Shown here piece after piece: positions 6,375 to 11,253 of a stretch of DNA of 11,253 nucleotides. Below the pieces are notes generated by a model. That model was not told the origin of the DNA. It searched no databases and saw only the letters and a program-made list of their open reading frames with translations. The stretch comes from an uncultured delta proteobacterium (GTDB lineage: Bacteria > Myxococcota_A > Polyangia > Polyangiales > Polyangiaceae). Where the stretch lies: assembly GCA_903858055.1 (NCBI GenBank), contig CAIOHM010000189.1, positions 1-11,253 of the forward strand, given 5' to 3'. Position numbers and translations under genes: made by a program. Each line of letters starts with the position of its first letter. Position 1 is the first letter of the stretch.

Positions 6375-9037
6375 CCACGAGGCTCTTCGGCGTGCGCACG
6401 CGGCACCTGCGCATCGAAGAGGTCGCGTTTCCGCATCGCGCGTTCACGGTGGTCGTCGGCCCGAGCGGCGCAGGCAAGTCGACACTGCTCCTCGACACGC
6501 TTCACGCCGAGTCTCGACGACGCCTCGACGAGGTCCTCGCCGTCGAACGGCATCGTCTCGTGAGCGGCGTCGCGCGGCCCCCGGTCGACCGCGCCACGGG
6601 CCTCTTGCCCACCCTCGCGCATGCACGTGAGACGCCAGGAATCGCAGGCCATCGCCCCGTAAGCGCGCTCACCGCGATCGACGACGCGCTCGCGCTCTTG
6701 GCCGTGCGCGAGGGCACCCTCGCCTGCCCGAGCTGCGATGAACCGATGGAGGCGCGCAGCGCCGCAACGCTCGCCGATGACCTGCTCGCACGCGAAGCCG
6801 GATCGCGGCTCACGATCCTCGCTCCGCTCGGCCTCGTCTCTACGGAGCGCCGCGAGAGCCTCCTCGCCGAGGGTTGGGTGCGCGTGCGCGTGCGCGGGAA
6901 GCTCGTGACGCTCGACGAGCTCGCGGCGCCGTTCGAAGGTGAGCTCGTCGTCGATCGCATCGCGCTCCGAGACGGCGTGCGTGGGCGCATCGTCGACGGG
7001 CTCGAACTCGCATGGCGTCTTGGCGCGGGGGAAGCCCTCCTCGCCGTCGAAGGGCGCGAGGAGGAACGCGTAGCGAGCTCCCCGCGCTGCCGACGCTGCG
7101 GCTTTGCGATTGCGCCCACGGCACCGGAAGACCTCGCCTGGTCGTCCCCAAAGAGCCGTTGCCTCACGTGCGAGGGAGCCGGTGTGGTGGCGACGCTCGA
7201 CGTTGCGCGGGCCGTGGACGACGAGCGCTCGCTCGCAGGCGGCGCGATCCGGGCGTGGGGTGCTCCCTCACAGCCTGCGACGAAGGCCCTCTTGGCCCAG
7301 CTCGCCAAAGCGCACGGGCTCCCGCTCGACGCGCCGCTCGCCTCGCTCGACCGCCACGCCGTCGACGCGGCTCTCGGCCTCGTTCCGAGCGGCGCCGCAC
7401 CGACCGTGCTCGGCGAGCTCCTCGCGCGGGAGAGCGAGGACGACGAGCGCCCGCGCGCCAGCACGTTCCTCCGTGACCAGCCATGCCCACGCTGCGAAGG
7501 CACGGGACGTTCGGACGCGTTCCGTGCGCATCGCCTCGACGCGCATCGACTGACGGATCTGCACCGCCTCACGCTCCGTGAGCTCGGAGATGCGCTGGCC
7601 TCCGCTCCGCCGAAAGCGAGCTCCGACGGCCGCTACGCCAGCGTGCGGCGCGAGCTTGCGCGGCGCGTGCATACCGCATGCACGATTGGCCTTGGGCACC
7701 TTGCGTCCGATCGCAAGGGCGCGACCCTCTCGCGCGGCGAGCTTCAGCGTGCGCGCCTCGTGGCCCAACTCGGCGCGCCCCTCGAAGCCGTCATGCACGT
7801 GCTCGACGAGCCGACCGATGGGCTTCACCCGCTCGACGCACGGGCGGTCATCGAGGCCGTGCGTGCGCTCGTCGACGAGGGCGCGACCGTGGTGTCGATC
7901 GCCCACGATCCGCTGACCATCGCGAGCGCCGATCACGCGTTGGTGCTCGGTCCGGGAGCCGGTCGCCACGGCGGAAAGCTGCTCGCCGCGGGAGCCCCGA
8001 GCGAGGTCGCTCCACCGAACGCGCCACGTCCACGCACCCACGACCGCCTCGCCTCCGAACGTTGGGCGCTGCGCGGCTGCACGATGCACCACCTCGAGGG
8101 GCGCACGATCACGATTCCTCGGGGTGCGCTCGTCGTCTTCACGGGCGTCTCCGGCAGCGGCAAGAGCACGCTCTTGCGCGACGGCCTCGCGGTCGCTGCA
8201 GAAGCACGGCGCTTCGATTTCGAGGCGCCGGAGGGCCACGGCGTCCTCGAGGGGCCCTCGCCTTCGTGCGTCGTCTACGTCGACGACCGCCCCCTTGCGC
8301 GGGGTACGAGGAGCACCGTGGCGAGCGCGGTGGGGGTGTTCGACGCCCTCCGCGAAGCGTACGCGGCGACGGCCGAAGCCCGAGCCCGCGGCTACGGCGC
8401 CGGTCGCTTCTCACCCAATCTTCGTGGCGGGCGCTGCGAACGCTGCGAAGGCTCGGGGCTCGAGCCCGGGGCGCGCGACCGCTACGACGACACCGCGTGC
8501 ATCGCCTGCAACGGCGACCGCTTCAACCGCGAGACGAACGAGGTGCTCCTCCACGGGCATGGCATCGGGGCGCTGCTCGCGAAGCCGCTCGCGGAGGCCG
8601 CCGACCTGCTTCGCGGCAACACGAAGATCGCCCCGCGACTCGACACGCTCGTCACGCTGGGTCTCGGCTACCTGCCCCTCGGTCAGACCACGGGCACGCT
8701 CTCGGGGGGCGAGGCACGACGCGTGCTCCTGGCGCGCGCGCTCGCACGGACGGATCTCGAAGGCGCGCTCGTCCTCCTCGACGAACCCACGGCGGGTCTC
8801 TCGAACGAGGACGTGGAGTGCTTCCTCGATGCGACGGAACAGCTGCGTGCCCGCGGAGCCACCGTCGTCATCACCGAACACCGACCCGCGGTCATCGCCG
8901 CGAGCGACTGGGTCGTCGAGCTCGGCCCTGGCGCCGGCGCGAGCGGAGGTCGCGTGATCGTCGAGGGGCCTCTCGAGGCCGTGCTCGCGTGCGAAGCGAG
9001 CGTCACACGCCGAGCACTGGCGCTCGCAGCGGGCTAG
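6371..9037 (+). CDS. UvrA-like tandem ABC ATPase (divergent excinuclease subunit A paralogue)
   Basis: This is a complete 888-aa protein starting at GTG 6371 (GTGA overlap, GGAG six bases upstream). Two ABC modules are present. Module one has Walker A GPSGAGKST (30-38), signature LSRGELQRARL (453-463), Walker B VLDEPTDGLH (477-486) and switch His H512. Module two has GVSGSGKST (592-600), LSGGEARRVLLA (778-789), LLDEPTAGL (802-810) and H837. Zinc modules resemble UvrA: C240/C243-X20-C264/C267 and C689/C692-X17-C710/C713, plus the conserved C372/C375 pair; RGYGAGRFSPNLRGGRCERC (673-692) and CNGDRFNRETNEV (713-725) are UvrA hallmarks. The segment between about 120 and 235 occupies the UvrB-binding-domain position. 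Oddities are the RG in place of GG in the first signature and loss of both Q-loop glutamines. UvrA recognises DNA lesions for nucleotide excision repair; this one may be a paralogue with another role, such as protection against a DNA-binding compound (inference). Confidence 0.85.
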   Translation: MTTRLFGVRTRHLRIEEVAFPHRAFTVVVGPSGAGKSTLLLDTLHAESRRRLDEVLAVERHRLVSGVARPPVDRATGLLPTLAHARETPGIAGHRPVSALTAIDDALALLAVREGTLACPSCDEPMEARSAATLADDLLAREAGSRLTILAPLGLVSTERRESLLAEGWVRVRVRGKLVTLDELAAPFEGELVVDRIALRDGVRGRIVDGLELAWRLGAGEALLAVEGREEERVASSPRCRRCGFAIAPTAPEDLAWSSPKSRCLTCEGAGVVATLDVARAVDDERSLAGGAIRAWGAPSQPATKALLAQLAKAHGLPLDAPLASLDRHAVDAALGLVPSGAAPTVLGELLARESEDDERPRASTFLRDQPCPRCEGTGRSDAFRAHRLDAHRLTDLHRLTLRELGDALASAPPKASSDGRYASVRRELARRVHTACTIGLGHLASDRKGATLSRGELQRARLVAQLGAPLEAVMHVLDEPTDGLHPLDARAVIEAVRALVDEGATVVSIAHDPLTIASADHALVLGPGAGRHGGKLLAAGAPSEVAPPNAPRPRTHDRLASERWALRGCTMHHLEGRTITIPRGALVVFTGVSGSGKSTLLRDGLAVAAEARRFDFEAPEGHGVLEGPSPSCVVYVDDRPLARGTRSTVASAVGVFDALREAYAATAEARARGYGAGRFSPNLRGGRCERCEGSGLEPGARDRYDDTACIACNGDRFNRETNEVLLHGHGIGALLAKPLAEAADLLRGNTKIAPRLDTLVTLGLGYLPLGQTTGTLSGGEARRVLLARALARTDLEGALVLLDEPTAGLSNEDVECFLDATEQLRARGATVVITEHRPAVIAASDWVVELGPGAGASGGRVIVEGPLEAVLACEASVTRRALALAAG

Positions 9038-9048
9038 CTCGAGGCGCG

Positions 9049-9702
9049 TCACGCCGCGCGCGCGAGGTGCACTTTTCCGTCGAGCGGCGCGTGGAAGAAG
9101 GCGCGCAGCGAGCCGCGCAACCCCATCACGTCGAGAGGTTCGGAGAAGGAAAGCCCCACGCGCTCGACCCAGCGCCGCGCGAGCGTGTTGGCGTCGCGGT
9201 AGCGGGTCCCGAGCTCACTGCCTTCCGGGTGCGCGAAGGTGACGCGCTCGAAGATGCGCTCCACGAGCGCCTCCCCTTTCGCACGCGAGGGCTCGGGCGT
9301 TGCGGCGAAGAGCACCGCGAACTTGTCGACCTCGGCCTGAACCTCGAGCTCGATCGCGCTTACCGAGCGCTCGAGGCGCGCGCGCTCGGCGAGGAGAACG
9401 AAGTGGCTCACCCCCTCGATCAGCTGACAAAACCCGTCGAGATCCAATGCCGGGCCCACCGCGAGCTCGGGCAGGTGGAGCGCGATCGCCAGCCCTTCCG
9501 CCGACTCGCACACGACGAGCTCTTCGCGACCACTCCGTGCAGGTTGCACGAAACTGCCGACGTCTTCGTGCGGCTCGACGCGGTAGAGGCGCTCGAGCGC
9601 ACGTTGGAGCTTTCGCGCGAGCTCCCGCTCCCGCACGAGCCCGGCCCCGTTGCCCTCGAGGAGGCGCTCGCCTGCGGAGGGTACGAGCGACGCGCGGCTC
9701 AC
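9049..9702 (-). CDS. Hypothetical protein (217 aa), second gene of an overlapping pair
   Basis: I do not recognise a named family. The start is GTG at 9702, overlapping the stop of the upstream gene (GTGA). A longer open frame continues upstream to about 10476, but that part is Arg/Gly-rich antisense noise in another frame of the upstream gene. The protein is soluble, with no signal peptide or membrane segment. It begins with a basic helical part (22-42), then a hydrophobic core (ELVVCESAEGLAIALHLPEL, 61-80). The best candidate motif is LIEGVSHFVLL (94-104) followed by AIELEVQAEVDKFAVLF (116-132), which look like conserved helices. The C-terminus has RYRDANTLARRWV (167-179) and LRGSLRAFFHAPLDGKVHLA (195-214). 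The stop is 11 bases from that of the convergent UvrA-like gene. It most likely works with the 203-aa protein encoded just upstream. Confidence 0.75.
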   Translation of the reverse strand: MSRASLVPSAGERLLEGNGAGLVRERELARKLQRALERLYRVEPHEDVGSFVQPARSGREELVVCESAEGLAIALHLPELAVGPALDLDGFCQLIEGVSHFVLLAERARLERSVSAIELEVQAEVDKFAVLFAATPEPSRAKGEALVERIFERVTFAHPEGSELGTRYRDANTLARRWVERVGLSFSEPLDVMGLRGSLRAFFHAPLDGKVHLARAA

Positions 9703-10310
9703 TGCCAACCCGAGGCGGCCTTGCGCATGGGCGCGATCCCTTGAGCACCGAGCGCGCTGGCGAGTTTGTCGCTGCCCGTTCGCAACCACCGCTCGTAGAG
9801 CCGAAGGACCCCCGCCGAGTTCGTCGCCCCCATGGCTTGCGTACCGTCCGCGACGTCTTCGAACACGCGCACGAAGGCGTCGAAGCCCTCCGCGAGCTCG
9901 CCAAACACGTCGGCGTCTTGGGCGCCCGACGCCGCCCCGCCCGCCACGAGCACGGAGCGTGCGCGCCCGTACGCCTCGCGCCCCATGCGCACCACGTAGC
10001 CTTCGTCGACGCCGCGCGCCCCGAAATGACCTCGAAAGAAGCCCGCCGCGTAGAGCACCGCGTCCCCGAGGCAGCGAAGGCGCTCGAAGCGCTCGGCCGG
10101 GCGCGGCATGGCGACGGCCTCCGCGAGCAGCAGCGCGAGGGGCCGGTCGATCGCATGGTCGACGCGCCGCGCGGGCTGGGCCTGGTCCTCCAAGATGCCG
10201 ATCAGGTACGCACGCGCCGCCGAGCTCGCCTCGACCGAACGCTCGCGTAAGGCATCGTCGACGGATTCTGCGAAGAAGTCGTGAACCGAAGCACTCGTGA
10301 CGATGGCCAT
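9699..10310 (-). CDS. Hypothetical protein (203 aa), first gene of an overlapping pair
   Basis: This protein belongs to no family that I can name. It is predicted to be almost wholly helical and soluble. The most conserved-looking part is LRCLGDAVLYAAGFFRGHFG (78-97) followed by VDEGYVVRMGREAYGRA (101-117), a pattern of aromatic and Gly residues that suggests a compact helical bundle. ADGTQAMGATNSAGVLRLYE (154-173) forms a second segment. The ATG at 10310 is chosen over the upstream in-frame ATG at 10379 because a near-perfect ribosome site lies just before it and the upstream extension is Arg-rich and compositionally unlike the rest. The gene is transcribed divergently from groESL, and its stop codon overlaps the start of the 217-aa gene, so the products are probably made in a fixed ratio and may form a complex (inference). 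Confidence 0.78.
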   Translation of the reverse strand: MAIVTSASVHDFFAESVDDALRERSVEASSAARAYLIGILEDQAQPARRVDHAIDRPLALLLAEAVAMPRPAERFERLRCLGDAVLYAAGFFRGHFGARGVDEGYVVRMGREAYGRARSVLVAGGAASGAQDADVFGELAEGFDAFVRVFEDVADGTQAMGATNSAGVLRLYERWLRTGSDKLASALGAQGIAPMRKAASGWQ

Positions 10311-10314
10311 GGGG

Positions 10315-10321
10315 CACCTCC
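10315..10321 (-). promoter_or_regulatory. Strong ribosome binding site of the 203-aa protein
   Basis: On the minus strand GGAGGTG lies four bases before the ATG at 10310, a near-perfect match to the anti-Shine-Dalgarno sequence. It decides the start against the in-frame ATG at 10379. Confidence 0.75.
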
Positions 10322-10527
10322 GGGCGGGGACCGAAATCCGCCTCTCTTCGGTGTACGGCGCCGATCGTCGCTCCTCCAATGCGGACGGCGCTTTTTCTCA
10401 TGATCCTCGTACGTTCGGCAGCCTGCGCGAGACCCTGCCACGGCCTGCGCCAGCGCTCGCAGGGGGTGGCTGCCAATTCCCCGGTGCGGGCCTTTCCATC
10501 GTGCGCGCACTTTCGCGACCCCCTGCC
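10322..10527. other. Intergenic stretch with no recognised feature
   Basis: This is the part of the 371-base gap between the 203-aa gene and groES that lies left of the groE promoter. It should hold the minus-strand promoter of the paired unknown genes, but I could not pick a convincing -35/-10 pair. I see no coding sequence with believable codon use, no tRNA and no clear terminator hairpin. Confidence 0.5.
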
Positions 10528-10555
10528 TTGACAGCCCTGGGCCCGAGGCTACGTT
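10528..10555 (+). promoter_or_regulatory. Sigma-70-type promoter of groESL
   Basis: A perfect -35 box TTGACA (10528-10533) is followed after 16 bases by TACGTT (10550-10555, three of six matches including the key first two and last bases). The expected transcription start, near 10562, puts the CIRCE operator at the start of the transcript, the usual arrangement for HrcA-controlled chaperonin operons. Confidence 0.6.
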
Positions 10556-10571
10556 CCGCGGCGCTGACCGG

Positions 10572-10598
10572 CTGGCACTCACCGACTCCGAGTGCCAA
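10572..10598 (+). promoter_or_regulatory. CIRCE operator (HrcA binding site)
   Basis: The arms CTGGCACTC (10572-10580) and GAGTGCCAA (10590-10598) flank a nine-base spacer, the exact geometry of CIRCE (TTAGCACTC-N9-GAGTGCTAA). The left arm differs from consensus at two positions and the right arm at one, and the arms pair at eight of nine positions. Its place between the groE promoter and groES supports heat-inducible repression by HrcA. An hrcA gene is not in the window. Confidence 0.9.
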
Positions 10599-10681
10599 CA
10601 GCCGTTCCGCCGGGGCCGGGCCCCCTCGCTCGCCCCTCGCGAATCCCTGCACCTCGAACCACGACGTTTCGGAGAACAACC

Positions 10682-10975
10682 ATGGCCAACATCCGCCCCC
10701 TCCACGACCGCATCATCGTCAAGCGCCTCAAGGAAGAAGAGAAGACCAAGGGCGGCATCATCATCCCGGACACGGCGAAGGAGAAGCCGGTCGAGGGCGA
10801 GGTGCTCGCGGTTGGCAACGGCAAGGCCCTCGAGAACGGCACGATCCGCAAGCTCGACGTGAAGGCCGGGGACCGCGTCCTCTTCGGCAAGTACAGCGGC
10901 ACCGAGGTCAAGATCGACGGCGAAGAGCGCCTCATCATGCGCGAGGACGACATCCTCGCGGTCCTCGAAGGCTGA
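10682..10975 (+). CDS. groES: Co-chaperonin GroES (Hsp10)
   Basis: This is a complete 97-aa protein, the standard GroES length. It forms the heptameric lid of the GroEL chamber in the cytoplasm. The N-terminal IRPLHDRIIVKRL (4-16) is the classical chaperonin-10 signature. The mobile loop follows, with KTKGGIIIPDTAKEKP at 21-36, where GGIII contacts GroEL. The conserved GEVLAVGNG (39-47), VKAGDRVLFGKYSGTEVKID (60-79) and a C-terminal IMREDDILAVLEG end are all present. The ATG at 10682 follows GGAGAA and starts MANIRPLHD. A longer reading from 10592 would begin inside the CIRCE right arm and add a Pro/Arg-rich tail, so it is rejected. groEL follows after 34 bases. Expression should be controlled by the promoter and CIRCE upstream. 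Confidence 0.97.
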   Translation: MANIRPLHDRIIVKRLKEEEKTKGGIIIPDTAKEKPVEGEVLAVGNGKALENGTIRKLDVKAGDRVLFGKYSGTEVKIDGEERLIMREDDILAVLEG

Positions 10976-11009
10976 TTGTCGGCTTACCCTGTATTACGGA
11001 GCATAGACA

Positions 11010-11253
<244 letters not shown>

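Noticed and set aside
9038..9048. Terminator between the convergent UvrA-like gene and the 217-aa gene
   Set aside because: Only 11 bases separate the stops and no hairpin with a T-run is visible, so no terminator can be called there.
7678..9744. Plus-strand open frame of 688 aa
   Set aside because: It is a shifted-frame shadow of the UvrA-like gene continuing antisense across the 217-aa gene; its composition is Arg-rich and low in complexity.
9049..10476. 475-aa reading of the minus-strand gene
   Set aside because: Only the last 217 residues look like protein; the N-terminal half is Arg/Gly-rich and overlaps the convincing 203-aa gene in another frame. The GTG at 9702 is the better start.
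10592..10681. N-terminal extension of GroES
   Set aside because: It would start inside the CIRCE operator and add a Pro/Arg-rich tail unlike any GroES; the ATG at 10682 has a good ribosome site and the standard N-terminus.

Overview
The window is very G+C-rich (roughly two thirds or more by eye) and densely coded on both strands. It looks like chromosomal DNA of a myxobacterium or close relative. The basis is strong G/C third-position bias, a zinc-ribbon/TPR protein with a 'DLPxP' linker of a style I associate with myxobacteria, and a groESL start with a CIRCE element. This placement is inference. I see no phage, IS element, CRISPR array, tRNA or rRNA.

Layout. (1) 1-4990, minus strand: a 1127-aa zinc-ribbon/transmembrane/TPR protein (4990 to 1607), a short soluble DUF58 protein overlapping it by four bases (1610 to 672), then, after a 124-base gap and a strong ribosome binding site, a prephenate dehydrogenase-type TyrA that runs off the left edge. 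(2) 4991-5138: a divergent intergenic region with a candidate promoter for each side. (3) 5139-9037, plus strand: a Cys/Met-metabolism PLP enzyme overlapping by four bases a divergent UvrA-like tandem ABC ATPase. (4) 9049-10310, minus strand: two small proteins of unknown function, again overlapping by four bases, converging on the UvrA-like gene with 11 bases between stop codons. (5) 10311-11253, plus strand: a regulatory region (sigma-70-like promoter and CIRCE operator), complete groES, and the first 81 codons of groEL.

How the genes work together. groES and groEL form the chaperonin operon, predicted to be repressed by HrcA through CIRCE. TyrA feeds tyrosine synthesis. The DUF58 and TPR proteins are likely one translationally coupled unit at the cell envelope, but their process cannot be named from sequence. 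The PLP enzyme/UvrA-like pair is the oddest partnership. The UvrA-like protein keeps Walker A, Walker B and zinc-finger cysteines but appears to have lost both Q-loop glutamines and has an altered first signature motif, so it is probably a specialised paralogue and not the housekeeping repair protein. The small pair beside groESL is unassigned. All three tight gene pairs use the same GTGA stop/start overlap.

No clearly new multi-gene system can be proven here. The best leads are the PLP enzyme/UvrA-like pair, the paired unknown proteins at 9049-10310, and the DLPxP-repeat linker of the TPR protein.
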